From Polynucleobacter sp. TUM22923 (GTDB lineage: Bacteria > Pseudomonadota > Gammaproteobacteria > Burkholderiales > Burkholderiaceae): DNA of 64,000 nucleotides. Positions 1 to 8,896 of the stretch are shown here, piece after piece. Where the stretch lies: positions 806,001 to 870,000 of the forward strand of contig NZ_AP027274.1 of assembly GCF_030295705.1 (NCBI RefSeq), in the 5' to 3' direction. The notes beneath the pieces are model-generated. The model searched no databases. It was not told the origin of the DNA and saw only the letters and a program-made list of their open reading frames with translations. Each line of letters begins with the position of its first letter. The stretch's first letter is position 1. The position numbers and the translations under genes are program-made.

Positions 1-575
1 TTCGTTTACGGGCAACAGTTGGCGAGGTATCGGATGCTTTGGAAAAAGTGTACGGGCGTCATCGTGCCGATACTCAAAAGGTGACAGGTGTGTATGCGGC
101 TGCTTATGACTCAGCAGAAGGCTGGGATAAATTGAAGGTTGAGATTGCTGACTTTGCCAAAGACTTTGGTCGACGCCCACGCGTGATGATTGCTAAATTA
201 GGTCAGGATGGTCATGATCGTGGCGCTAAAGTGGTTGCCACTGCTTTTGCTGATTTGGGTTTTGATGTGGATATTGGACCGTTGTTTCAGACGCCTGAAG
301 AGTGTGCGCGTCAAGCGATTGAAAATGACGTACATGCATTGGGTATCTCTACCTTAGCCGCTGGACACAAAACTTTAGTTCCAGCCATCATTGCCGAGCT
401 CCAAAAGCAGGGCGCAGATGACATCATTGTTTTCGTTGGCGGAGTGATCCCTAGACAGGATTATGAATTCTTATATGAATCTGGTGTGAAAGGAATCTAC
501 GGCCCTGGTACTCCGATACCTGCCTCAGCCAAGGATGTTCTTGAGCAAATTCGTAAATCAGCAAAACCAATCTGA
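1..575 (+). CDS. methylmalonyl-CoA mutase, C-terminal part (5' end outside window)
   Basis: This is the C-terminal end of the adenosylcobalamin-dependent mutase that interconverts methylmalonyl-CoA and succinyl-CoA in the cytoplasm. The reading frame is open from the first full codon at position 3, so the gene starts upstream of the window; the TTG at 39 is an internal codon. The visible part is the cobalamin-binding domain, with the base-off motif [11 protein letters not shown] (D-x-H-x-x-G) in a Rossmann-like fold, and GGVIPRQDY and YGPGTPIP near the end. The MeaB GTPase gene follows after about 10-15 bases and propionyl-CoA carboxylase genes come next, which fits one propionate-degradation operon. 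Confidence 0.95.
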   Translation, partial: RLRATVGEVSDALEKVYGRHRADTQKVTGVYAAAYDSAEGWDKLKVEIADFAKDFGRRPRVMIAKLGQDGHDRGAKVVATAFADLGFDVDIGPLFQTPEECARQAIENDVHALGISTLAAGHKTLVPAIIAELQKQGADDIIVFVGGVIPRQDYEFLYESGVKGIYGPGTPIPASAKDVLEQIRKSAKPI

Positions 576-590
576 GTTTGATAAGTGATT

Positions 591-1616
591 ATGCTTAGCA
601 ATGTCGACCAAACATTAGTGAATGATTTAACGGCCGGCCCTTCCTACGCTCAGCGTAGAGCCTTAGCCAAAATCATTACCTTGTTGGAGTCGACGCGCTT
701 AGACCATCGCCATCGTGCGGATGATGTCTTAAATACCTTGTTACCTAAAACTGGAAATTCCTTTAGGTTGGGTATCTCTGGCGTACCTGGCGTTGGTAAA
801 TCCACTTTGATTGAAACGCTTGGTCTTTATCTCATTGAGCAAGGTCATCGGGTTGCTGTGTTGGCAATCGATCCTTCGTCAAGCCTATCTGGCGGATCTA
901 TTTTGGGTGACAAAACCCGGATGGAAAGACTTTCCGTCTTAGATAATGCCTTTATTCGGCCTAGCCCATCCTCTGGGACCTTAGGCGGTGTTGCTGAAAA
1001 AACCCGTGAGGCAATGTTAGTTGCCGAGGCTGCAGGTTTTGACGTAATCATTGTTGAGACAGTAGGCGTAGGACAAAGCGAAATTGCTGTTGCTGGAATG
1101 ACCGATCTGTTTCTATTGTTACAGCTACCCAATGCTGGCGACGATCTTCAGGCAATCAAAAAAGGCGTGATGGAGTTGGCTGATCTGATTGTGATTAATA
1201 AAGCGGATATCGATGAAGATGCTGCTATGCGTGCACAGCTATTTATATCTAGTTCTTTGCGGTTATTAGGTTTTCAAGGTAACCCTGATCACGCTTCTCA
1301 TGACCAAGCATTTTGGCATCCCACGGTGATGACGATGAGCGCATTAGAGGGCCAAGGTATCTCTGAATTGTGGGAAAAAATACGCACCTTTCAAACCATA
1401 CAACAGGCTAATGGCCAATTACAATCCCGTCGCCAACAACAATCTGGCGCCTGGATGTGGGACAGAATTGATGCAGGGCTTAAAAATGCCTTTCGCAATC
1501 ATCCGGAAGTACAAAAACTCTTACCCAGCTTTATTGCTGAGGTCAATCAAGGAACGATGGCTTCATCTGTCGCTGCGCGACGTTTGTTGGAAGCCATGGG
1601 GCACGAATTTTTCTAA
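591..1616 (+). CDS. meaB: methylmalonyl-CoA mutase-associated GTPase MeaB (ArgK family)
   Basis: G3E-family P-loop GTPase that chaperones methylmalonyl-CoA mutase by gating cofactor loading and protecting the enzyme. Walker A is GVPGVGKSTL near residue 65, and further family motifs are AIDPSSSLSGGSILGDKTRM, VETVGVGQSE and the guanine-recognition motif NKAD. The length of about 341 residues is normal. An upstream GTG at 585 is an alternative start; the ATG is preferred, though no strong ribosome binding site is seen for either. The position between the mutase and the carboxylase genes supports this role over the older name lysine-arginine-ornithine transport ATPase. Confidence 0.92.
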   Translation: MLSNVDQTLVNDLTAGPSYAQRRALAKIITLLESTRLDHRHRADDVLNTLLPKTGNSFRLGISGVPGVGKSTLIETLGLYLIEQGHRVAVLAIDPSSSLSGGSILGDKTRMERLSVLDNAFIRPSPSSGTLGGVAEKTREAMLVAEAAGFDVIIVETVGVGQSEIAVAGMTDLFLLLQLPNAGDDLQAIKKGVMELADLIVINKADIDEDAAMRAQLFISSSLRLLGFQGNPDHASHDQAFWHPTVMTMSALEGQGISELWEKIRTFQTIQQANGQLQSRRQQQSGAWMWDRIDAGLKNAFRNHPEVQKLLPSFIAEVNQGTMASSVAARRLLEAMGHEFF

Positions 1617-1625
1617 GGAATCGAC

Positions 1626-3158
1626 ATGAAAGAAATTATTGAGCAGCTAGCGGCAAAGCGCGAGTTAGCTCGCCTAGGTGGCGGGCAAAAACGGATTCAG
1701 GCTCAGCACTCTAAGGGTAAGCTCACGGCACGCGAGCGCATTGAGCTACTGCTTGATGCCGGCACCTTTGAAGAGTGGGATATGTTTGTTGAGCATCGCT
1801 GCCATGATTTCGGTATGGATGATCAAACCATCCCAGGTGACGGTGTAGTTACTGGCTACGGCATGATTAATGGTCGTCTGGTCTTTGTTTTCTCGCAAGA
1901 CTTTACGGTATTAGGCGGCTCTCTCTCTGAGGCCCATGCCGAGAAAATTTGCAAAATTATGGATCAGGCCCTTAAGGTAGGTGCCCCGGTCATTGGTTTA
2001 AATGACTCTGGTGGTGCGCGTATTCAGGAAGGCGTTGCCTCTTTAGGTGGTTATGCAGAAATTTTTCAGCGTAACGTTACTGCGTCTGGTGTGATTCCAC
2101 AGATCTCCCTCATCATGGGCCCCTGCGCTGGTGGTGCAGTGTATTCGCCTGCGTTGACCGACTTTATTTTTATGGTCAAAGATAGTTCGTACATGTTTGT
2201 TACTGGTCCTGAGGTAGTCAAGACAGTGACCCATGAAGAAGTGACTGCCGAGGAATTGGGCGGCGCTATTACCCATTCCACTGTATCGGGCGTTTGCGAT
2301 TTAGCCTTTGATAATGATGTTGATGCCATCATGATGTTGCGTCGCTTCTTTAACTATTTGCCTTTATCGAATCGTGAAAAGCCACCGATGATTAAATGGG
2401 CAATGCGATCTGAAGAGCCTGATTTCTCTTTAGACACATTAGTTCCTAGTAATCCAAATCAGCCATACGACATGAAGGAATTAATCAAAAAAATAGTCGA
2501 TGATGGCGAATTTTTTGAACTTCAGCCTGACTATGCAAAAAATATCCTGATCGGTTTTGCTCGTATTGAAGGGCGATCGATTGGTATTGTTGCCAATCAG
2601 CCTTTAGTGTTGGCTGGTTGTTTGGACATCAAAGCGTCTATCAAGGCTGCGCGTTTTGTCCGGTTTTGTGATGCTTTTAATATTCCAGTAGTTACCTTAG
2701 TGGATGTTCCTGGATTTATGCCCGGTACCGCACAAGAGTATGGCGGCATCATTAAGCATGGCGCTAAGTTACTGTATGCCTATGCTGACTGCACCGTACC
2801 AAAGGTAACCTTAATTACACGTAAGGCTTATGGAGGTGCTTATGATGTCATGGCCTCGAAGCATTTACGAGGTGATGTGAATTTTGCCTGGCCTTCTGCA
2901 GAAATTGCAGTGATGGGTTCAAAAGGCGCTGTAGAGATTATTTTCCGAGAAGAAAAGACGGATCCTGTAAAAATTGCTGCCCGCGAGGCGGAGTACAAAG
3001 CAAAATTTGCCAATCCATTTGTGGCAGGTCGTCGTGGCTATATTGATGACGTGATCTTGCCTCATGAGACCCGCAAACGTATTGCTCGTTCTTTGGTCAT
3101 GCTCAAAGATAAAGAATTATTAAATCCTGTGCGTAAGCACGGCAACATCCCCCTGTAA
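1626..3158 (+). CDS. pccB: propionyl-CoA carboxylase, carboxyltransferase (beta) subunit
   Basis: Acyl-CoA carboxyltransferase subunit of 510 residues that moves carboxyl from biotin to propionyl-CoA, giving methylmalonyl-CoA. Seen are the N-terminal [14 protein letters not shown], the crotonase-like oxyanion segments GGARIQEGV and [12 protein letters not shown], and the C-terminal [11 protein letters not shown] and [12 protein letters not shown]. The order, with meaB 9 bases upstream and the biotin-carboxylase subunit 14 bases downstream, indicates co-transcription. Substrate preference for propionyl-CoA over acetyl-CoA is inferred from the mutase context. Related 3-methylcrotonyl-CoA carboxylases would sit with leucine-degradation genes, which are absent here. 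Confidence 0.93.
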   Translation: MKEIIEQLAAKRELARLGGGQKRIQAQHSKGKLTARERIELLLDAGTFEEWDMFVEHRCHDFGMDDQTIPGDGVVTGYGMINGRLVFVFSQDFTVLGGSLSEAHAEKICKIMDQALKVGAPVIGLNDSGGARIQEGVASLGGYAEIFQRNVTASGVIPQISLIMGPCAGGAVYSPALTDFIFMVKDSSYMFVTGPEVVKTVTHEEVTAEELGGAITHSTVSGVCDLAFDNDVDAIMMLRRFFNYLPLSNREKPPMIKWAMRSEEPDFSLDTLVPSNPNQPYDMKELIKKIVDDGEFFELQPDYAKNILIGFARIEGRSIGIVANQPLVLAGCLDIKASIKAARFVRFCDAFNIPVVTLVDVPGFMPGTAQEYGGIIKHGAKLLYAYADCTVPKVTLITRKAYGGAYDVMASKHLRGDVNFAWPSAEIAVMGSKGAVEIIFREEKTDPVKIAAREAEYKAKFANPFVAGRRGYIDDVILPHETRKRIARSLVMLKDKELLNPVRKHGNIPL

Positions 3159-3172
3159 GGCTAGAGTAAATT

Positions 3173-5209
3173 ATGAAAACGAATATGTTTAAGAAAATAC
3201 TCATAGCGAATCGTGGTGAAATTGCTTGCCGCGTGATTAAAACCGCTCAAAAAATGGGAATCAAAACGGTTGCTGTTTATTCAGAGGCGGATAAAGAAGC
3301 GCTACATGTGCAAATGGCAGATGAGGCTGTCTGTATTGGCCCAGCGCCTTCACGTGAATCTTATCTCGTAATGGATCGGATCATTCAAGCCTGTAAAGAT
3401 ACGGGTGCCCAAGCGGTACATCCTGGCTATGGATTTCTGTCTGAGAATGAAGAGTTTGCCCGCCGTTGTGAGGAAGAGGGCATTGTATTTATTGGACCCA
3501 AACATCAGTCGATTGCCGCAATGGGCGATAAGATTGCCTCCAAAAAATTAGCCCTTGCAGCTAAAGTCAATACGATTCCAGGTTTTAATGAAGCAATCGC
3601 CAGTACTGAAGAGGCGGTGAAGATCGCTCAGGATATTGGCTACCCTGTCATGATTAAAGCATCGGCGGGTGGTGGTGGTAAGGGGCTGCGAGTTGCTGCA
3701 AACGACAAGGAAGCAGCTGAAGGCTTTGTTGCTTGTAAAACAGAAGCAATGAATAGTTTTGGCGATGACCGAATTTTTATTGAAAAGTTTGTTGAGGGTC
3801 CACGCCATATTGAAATTCAGGTGCTGGGCGATGCCCATGGAAATGTGGTGTACCTAGGTGAGCGAGATTGTTCTATTCAACGTCGCCACCAAAAGGTGAT
3901 TGAAGAAGCGCCTTCCCCTTTTATTGATCCAGCAACTCGCAAGGCAATGGGTGAGCAGGCCGTTGCTTTAGCTCAAGCGGTCAATTATCAATCAGCCGGC
4001 ACAGTCGAATTTGTTGTCGGAAAGGACAAGTCTTTCTACTTTTTAGAGATGAATACTCGTCTGCAAGTGGAACACCCTGTTACTGAAAATATTACCGGAC
4101 TCGATTTGGTAGAGCAAATGATTCGGGTGGCCGCTGGTGAAAAGTTAGCATTTAAACAGGAAGATATTAAGCTTAATGGCTGGTCCATGGAGTGTCGCAT
4201 TAATGCGGATGATCCATTTCGAAACTTTTTGCCTTCCACCGGCCGCTTAGTCAAGTATCAACCGCCTAAAGAAGGCAATGGTGTGAGAGTGGATACCGGG
4301 GTCTACGAAGGCGGAGAAATTCCGATGTATTACGATTCCATGATTGCAAAGTTAATTGTGCATGGAAAAGATCGTACTGACGCCATTGAAAAAATGCGCG
4401 CGGCTCTCAATGATTTCGTGATTCGCGGAATTCATTCCAACATTCCTTTTCAGGCTGCACTGCTTCAGCATCCCCGTTTTGTATCAGGAGACTTCACGAC
4501 AGGCTTCATTGCGGAAGAGTATCCCGATGGTTTTAAATTAGATTCAGTGCAACCAGCAGACCCTAAACGGCTTGCTGCTCTGGCTGCCTTTATGCGCTAT
4601 CGTTATTTAGAGCATATTCAAATGATCGATGGCCAGCTGGCCGGTCATGAAATGCTGATTGCTAAAAAGTTTGTTGTTGTGACAGGTACTCGTGTTGGCT
4701 CAAATGAGTCGATGCAAGAGATAGTGATACGAGTAGAGCTTAAGGAGGGTATTTATTCGGTCTATATCGAAGAGGCAAATGATATTAGTCGTTATGACAT
4801 TGTGAGTCATTGGCGTCCAGGCCAGCTTTGCCTGCGCGCGACAATTAATGGAACTCAGCAAATCACGGCCCAAGTTGAGCGGCTCGGCGTGAAGTATTAC
4901 CTGGTGTTAGATGGTGCGCATTTTGAATGCATGGTGTTAAGTTCACTGGGTGCGGAGCTTCAACGCCGTATGCCAGTCAAACTTCCTCCAGATACCTCAA
5001 AGTTAATTATGTCGCCTATGCCAGGCTTGCTGACGAATATTTCCGTTCAAGTTGGTGAGGCAGTGATTGCTGGTCAAAAGTTAGCCGCTATTGAAGCGAT
5101 GAAGATGGAGAATGTATTGGTAGCAGCCCAAGATGGTGTTGTTGCAGAAATCTGCGCTACTGTTGGTGAGAGTTTGGCCGTTGATCAATTGATTATTCGT
5201 TTGGAGTAG
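3173..5209 (+). CDS. pccA: propionyl-CoA carboxylase, biotin carboxylase / BCCP (alpha) subunit
   Basis: ATP-dependent biotin carboxylase fused to a biotin carrier domain, 678 residues. The N-terminus has KILIANRGEIACRVIKT; the ATP-grasp region has KASAGGGGKGLRVA; the carboxylase core has EMNTRLQVEHPVTE near residue 293. The C-terminal biotinyl domain carries AIEAMKMENVL, in which the lysine of MKM is the biotin site. A linking region of roughly 130 residues precedes the biotinyl domain, as in PccA. A second ATG lies four codons in (MKTN then MFKKIL) and could be the real start. It forms the holoenzyme with the preceding beta subunit. Confidence 0.94.
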   Translation: MKTNMFKKILIANRGEIACRVIKTAQKMGIKTVAVYSEADKEALHVQMADEAVCIGPAPSRESYLVMDRIIQACKDTGAQAVHPGYGFLSENEEFARRCEEEGIVFIGPKHQSIAAMGDKIASKKLALAAKVNTIPGFNEAIASTEEAVKIAQDIGYPVMIKASAGGGGKGLRVAANDKEAAEGFVACKTEAMNSFGDDRIFIEKFVEGPRHIEIQVLGDAHGNVVYLGERDCSIQRRHQKVIEEAPSPFIDPATRKAMGEQAVALAQAVNYQSAGTVEFVVGKDKSFYFLEMNTRLQVEHPVTENITGLDLVEQMIRVAAGEKLAFKQEDIKLNGWSMECRINADDPFRNFLPSTGRLVKYQPPKEGNGVRVDTGVYEGGEIPMYYDSMIAKLIVHGKDRTDAIEKMRAALNDFVIRGIHSNIPFQAALLQHPRFVSGDFTTGFIAEEYPDGFKLDSVQPADPKRLAALAAFMRYRYLEHIQMIDGQLAGHEMLIAKKFVVVTGTRVGSNESMQEIVIRVELKEGIYSVYIEEANDISRYDIVSHWRPGQLCLRATINGTQQITAQVERLGVKYYLVLDGAHFECMVLSSLGAELQRRMPVKLPPDTSKLIMSPMPGLLTNISVQVGEAVIAGQKLAAIEAMKMENVLVAAQDGVVAEICATVGESLAVDQLIIRLE

Positions 5210-5216
5210 AGAATAA

Positions 5217-5681
5217 ATGACTAAGCCATTTAAGATATTGGGTATTCAGCAGATCGCCATTGGCGGCGAACATAAAGATCGCTTACGCAAGTTATGGGTT
5301 GATTTATTGGGCTTTGAATATAAAAGTACTTTTGTATCAGAGCGTGAAAACGTAGATGAGGATATATGCGCTATTGGCCAAGGCATTTATGAGATTGAGG
5401 TAGATCTCATGCAGCCACTGGACATCGATAAAAAACCGGCAGTGCATCAAACTCCTTTAAACCATATTGGTCTTTGGGTTGATGACCTTCCCAAAGCGGT
5501 TGAGTGGTTAACGTCACAGGGTCTACGCTTTGCTCCTGGCGGTATCCGTAAGGGGGCAGCGGGGCATGATATTACCTTCGTACACCCTAAAGGGAATGCA
5601 GAGTTTCCCTTATGCGGGGAGGGCGTATTGATTGAGTTAGTGCAGGCAACACCCGATATCATTCAGGGATTGAGTTCGTAG
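5217..5681 (+). CDS. VOC-family protein, candidate methylmalonyl-CoA epimerase
   Basis: A 154-residue vicinal-oxygen-chelate (glyoxalase) fold protein. The two-module pattern is visible: [11 protein letters not shown] near the N-terminus, [18 protein letters not shown] in the second module and VLIELVQ near the end. Seven bases after pccA, it is placed to convert the S to the R isomer of methylmalonyl-CoA between carboxylase and mutase. Typical epimerases have a metal-binding histidine where this protein has Gln12, while the later His and Glu are kept. The function is therefore inferred mostly from context; a different lyase or dioxygenase-like role is possible. Confidence 0.7.
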   Translation: MTKPFKILGIQQIAIGGEHKDRLRKLWVDLLGFEYKSTFVSERENVDEDICAIGQGIYEIEVDLMQPLDIDKKPAVHQTPLNHIGLWVDDLPKAVEWLTSQGLRFAPGGIRKGAAGHDITFVHPKGNAEFPLCGEGVLIELVQATPDIIQGLSS

Positions 5682-5731
5682 CTTCACCCCTCCCTAAAAG
5701 CAATAAGCAATAAGAAAAAAGAGAAGAGCAG

Positions 5732-6472
5732 TTGACCCGAATTTTAGCGATTGATACTTCATCTGCCTGGTGTTCTGTGGCTTTATCTATTGATGACGCC
5801 CCGAGCCTTGTTCGTCATCAAAAAGTCTCGGCTGGCGCTAGCCAATTCCTATTACCGTGGATAGATGAGCTTCTGATCGAGGCCAACACCAAACTAGCAT
5901 CTCTTGACGCAATTGCTATTGGAGTGGGTCCTGGCGCCTTTACGGGTGTTCGATTGGGCGTTGCTGCTGTCCAAGGCTTAGCAATTGCTGCTGGGCTCCC
6001 TGTAATTCCGGTCGCTAGTTTGGATGCGATTGCTGCTCAATTGCTTTTAAAGCCCGCATTTTTGCAAGTCGCCCCCTCTACCTTTCTGATTGCTGTGGAT
6101 GCCAGAATGGGCGAAGCCTATTGGGCTAAATACCGCGTCTTACGGGACCGATCAGCAGCTTGGGCCGAGCGCATCGGAGAAATTCAGTTATCCGCTCCCG
6201 AGGCTGTTGATTTAGATGGTGTTGATTACGTGGCTGGAAGTGCTATCGGAGAATTCGGTGATCGCCTATTGGCTTCTCAAAGCACATCCTTGCAGAGACA
6301 AGCTTTATTGGACAGTCATTTAGATGCACAAATTGGTATTGAGTCTCTTGGTGTTTTAATTTGTGCCCAGAAGTTATGGGCCCAAGGCCTGCAGCAAGAT
6401 GTGCGCTTATTAGAGCCGCTCTATGTGCGCAATAAGGTGGCGTATACAGCTGCAGAGCGAGCATTGCAATGA
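5732..6472 (+). CDS. tsaB: tRNA threonylcarbamoyladenosine biosynthesis protein TsaB
   Basis: Partner of TsaD in making the universal t6A37 modification of ANN-decoding tRNAs. It is an ASKHA-fold protein with N-terminal ILAIDTSSAWCSVAL and the family signature GVGPGAFTGVRLG near residue 70. Length 246 is normal. The start is TTG, giving TRILAIDTSS directly, and no better ATG exists in frame. Its stop overlaps the rimI start by four bases (ATGA), so translation of the two is probably coupled. The spacer upstream holds two copies of GCAATAA. Confidence 0.93.
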   Translation: MTRILAIDTSSAWCSVALSIDDAPSLVRHQKVSAGASQFLLPWIDELLIEANTKLASLDAIAIGVGPGAFTGVRLGVAAVQGLAIAAGLPVIPVASLDAIAAQLLLKPAFLQVAPSTFLIAVDARMGEAYWAKYRVLRDRSAAWAERIGEIQLSAPEAVDLDGVDYVAGSAIGEFGDRLLASQSTSLQRQALLDSHLDAQIGIESLGVLICAQKLWAQGLQQDVRLLEPLYVRNKVAYTAAERALQ

Positions 6473-6984
6473 GTGCAGGCATTTCTGAGCTATCGTTTAT
6501 GCCCATGGTTTCTGCCGATCTAGAGGCGGTTCTTGCGATCGAATCTGTGTCACATCTACACCCTTGGACTAAGGGGAATTTTTCGGACTCTCTTGCTGCT
6601 GGACATTGGGCTTATTGTGTTCGCCCCCAGATCGAAGATCCTGTGAAGGGTAGTTATTTAGACCCAAACATTCTCTGGGCGTACTGCATTCTGTTTCCCG
6701 CGGTTGATGAATTACATTTATTAAATATTACTGTGGCTCCGAAGCTTCGTAACTTGGGCATTGGCGTCAAAATGATGAGCGCTATCGAGGGGGTGGCATT
6801 ACAGCAAAATATGCCCCGTATTATTTTGGAGGTCAGGCCAAGCAATGTATCTGCACTAAAGCTCTATGAGCGTTTAGCTTATGAGCAGATTGGCTTACGA
6901 AAAAATTACTATCCCGCTGATTCTTCAACAGGATCACGGGAAGATGCTCTGGTGATGGCTAAATCGATTAAGCTAGAGGAATGA
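6469..6984 (+). CDS. rimI: ribosomal protein S18-alanine N-acetyltransferase RimI
   Basis: GNAT-fold acetyltransferase of 171 residues that acetylates the N-terminal alanine of ribosomal protein S18. The acetyl-CoA pyrophosphate loop is seen as RNLGIGVKMM, preceded by the beta-strand LLNITVAP and followed by ILEVRPSNVSALKLYERL, a hallmark of RimI. It sits in a tight cluster with tsaB (4-base overlap) and the next gene (4-base overlap). The segment around residues 45-65 is somewhat longer than in the E. coli protein. Confidence 0.9.
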   Translation: MSAGISELSFMPMVSADLEAVLAIESVSHLHPWTKGNFSDSLAAGHWAYCVRPQIEDPVKGSYLDPNILWAYCILFPAVDELHLLNITVAPKLRNLGIGVKMMSAIEGVALQQNMPRIILEVRPSNVSALKLYERLAYEQIGLRKNYYPADSSTGSREDALVMAKSIKLEE

Positions 6985-7529
6985 ATATGCATTCCAACAC
7001 AGCTTTCTTAAAAGAAATGGGTATTACCGAATGGACTTCGCGTGATGCACAAGCTGTCATGTCATCTGAAGCTCCTGAGATCGTCGAAGCTACAGCTGTA
7101 GCCTCAGCCCCAGCCATAGCCACCGATCGGCCCCCAGCGGCTTTATGGTGGTTTTTTGGTAACCCACCGCAAGGTGATGCTGAGTTACTGTTTCAGGGCA
7201 TTGTTCGTGCTTTGGGCTTATCTTCGCAAGAATGGCTTTGGAAAAACCCAAGTGATGCAATTGATGCAAGTGATGTTGAGGCATTAATGCAAACGGGTAT
7301 TCCGATGGTTGCTTTGGCTTTTGGTGGCTCAGTGGCGCAAAAATTGTCTGGTGAACGAGATGCCTTGCCACAGTTGCGCGAGACTGTGCTGGCATTTATG
7401 GATGAGGGAGCCCAAGAGTTGCCCTTGATAGCGACTTTTGAATTAAATCACCTTGTTTCGAGACCAAAAGACAAGGCATTGTTTTGGCAAGATCTTTTAC
7501 TTGCTAAATCAGTCCTACAAAATACTTAG
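6981..7529 (+). CDS. holD: putative DNA polymerase III psi subunit (HolD-like) / UDG-fold protein
   Basis: A 182-residue protein overlapping rimI by four bases. Its N-terminus (residues 10-22, LKEMGITEWTSRD) closely resembles the start of E. coli psi, LQQLGITQWSLRR, the peptide that binds the DnaX clamp loader. The C-terminal FWQDLLLAKSVL resembles the psi end ALWQQICTYEHDF. In E. coli holD also neighbours rimI. A low-complexity Ala/Pro linker of about 30 residues separates the peptide from the folded domain. The fold may belong to the uracil-DNA-glycosylase-like superfamily, but no glycosylase catalytic motif is seen. Function rests on short similarity plus gene order. Confidence 0.6.
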   Translation: MNMHSNTAFLKEMGITEWTSRDAQAVMSSEAPEIVEATAVASAPAIATDRPPAALWWFFGNPPQGDAELLFQGIVRALGLSSQEWLWKNPSDAIDASDVEALMQTGIPMVALAFGGSVAQKLSGERDALPQLRETVLAFMDEGAQELPLIATFELNHLVSRPKDKALFWQDLLLAKSVLQNT

Positions 7530-8845
7530 TGTTTGTGTTCGCCAATTAGATGCATTGAGTCACGCTCAGCCTGATTCGCTTTGTGCCTTTTGATGACAAG
7601 CCACATGATGATGCTGACAAACACACCAAAACCAATAATGACGTACTGAATAGGAACATCAAGCCAGATTAGGCCTGAATACAGTAAGAGCATCATCAGA
7701 ACAGAGATATTTTCATTGAAGTTCTGTACCGCAATCGAGTGGCCAGCAGACATCAGGACGTGTCCACGATGCTGTAGTAGGGCATTCATTGGCACTACAA
7801 AATAGCCGGCTAACCAGCCAACTAAAATAAGTAAAAAGTAGGCGGGCACTAGATTGAGAGAAACCTCAAGCTTGCCGATGCTGAACAGCGTGATATTAGG
7901 CAGCATATCTGAGTTGTAAATGGCCATGACGCAAACGACCAGACCCATTGCAATACCGTAAGGCAGCACCTTTAAAGAGCTGCGCAAGGGAATGCGCCAT
8001 GCAGCCCAGACGGCCCCACCAGCAACCCCAAATGCTGAGATGGCCTGCAGAATTGCCCCTTGAGATAGTGTCATGTGCAGTGCGACTTGTGCCCACTTGA
8101 TGACGATGAACTGGAGTGTTGCGCCGGCACCCCAGAATAATGTAGTGACTGCTAGTGAAATCTGACCAAGACGATCATCCCATAACGTTCTGAAGCAAAC
8201 AGCAAAGTCTTTAATAAGCTCGATTGGATTTGTTTTTTGAGATACGTAGCGAGCACCCGTATCAGGAATGCGTAAGTTAATTAAGGCGGCTATGACATAA
8301 ATCATCATGATGATGAGAATGGCTGATTCAGCGGCAGTGTCTATGCCTGTTTCTAGCGCAGGCACATCTAAACTTAGTAGACTTTGTGAGACTGAGGCGC
8401 TGATTAATACGCCTCCAAGGACAGTGCCCAAAATGATCGAACCTACCGTGAGACCCTCAATCCAGCCGTTGGCCGCTACCAACTTTTCTGGGGGCAATAA
8501 TTCAGTCAAAATGCCATATTTAGCAGGGGAATAGGCCGCTGCACCTAAACCCACTATGGCATAAGCGAGCAAGGGATGACTGCCAAAGAGCATTACTACA
8601 CAGCCAACAAACTTAATAGTATTAGTGATGAACATGACATTGCCCTTGGGGCGGGAGTCTGCAAAAGCCCCCACAAAAGCAGCCAGCACTACATACGAGA
8701 GAACAAAGAATAATTTGAGTAAAGGCGTCATCCAGGCCGGAGCTTCAAGCTGGACCAATAGGGCTATAGCTGCAATGAGTAATGCATTGTCGGCGAGCGA
8801 CGAAAAAAATTGCGCCGCCATAATGGTGTAAAAACTACGGTTCAT
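7526..8845 (-). CDS. lplT: lysophospholipid transporter LplT (MFS family)
   Basis: Inner-membrane major facilitator of 439 residues, with about twelve hydrophobic segments. In E. coli LplT flips lysophospholipids into the cytoplasm for reacylation. The N-terminus FYTIMAAQFFSSLADNALL and the segment SPAKYGILTELLPPEKLVAANG are characteristic. Its stop codon overlaps that of the upstream convergent gene by four bases. The acyltransferase gene aas, its usual enterobacterial partner, is not adjacent; the divergent neighbour is alr. Confidence 0.88.
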   Translation of the reverse strand: MNRSFYTIMAAQFFSSLADNALLIAAIALLVQLEAPAWMTPLLKLFFVLSYVVLAAFVGAFADSRPKGNVMFITNTIKFVGCVVMLFGSHPLLAYAIVGLGAAAYSPAKYGILTELLPPEKLVAANGWIEGLTVGSIILGTVLGGVLISASVSQSLLSLDVPALETGIDTAAESAILIIMMIYVIAALINLRIPDTGARYVSQKTNPIELIKDFAVCFRTLWDDRLGQISLAVTTLFWGAGATLQFIVIKWAQVALHMTLSQGAILQAISAFGVAGGAVWAAWRIPLRSSLKVLPYGIAMGLVVCVMAIYNSDMLPNITLFSIGKLEVSLNLVPAYFLLILVGWLAGYFVVPMNALLQHRGHVLMSAGHSIAVQNFNENISVLMMLLLYSGLIWLDVPIQYVIIGFGVFVSIIMWLVIKRHKANQAERDSMHLIGEHKH

Positions 8846-8896
8846 TCGTACAATCTAGTCATATGCGTTAATTAAAACATGAAAGGGAGGTTGAAT

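Noticed and set aside
39..575. TTG at 39 as the start of a small B12-binding protein
   Set aside because: The frame is open upstream to the window edge and encodes the mutase linker sequence ([13 protein letters not shown]), so it is the C-terminus of a larger gene.
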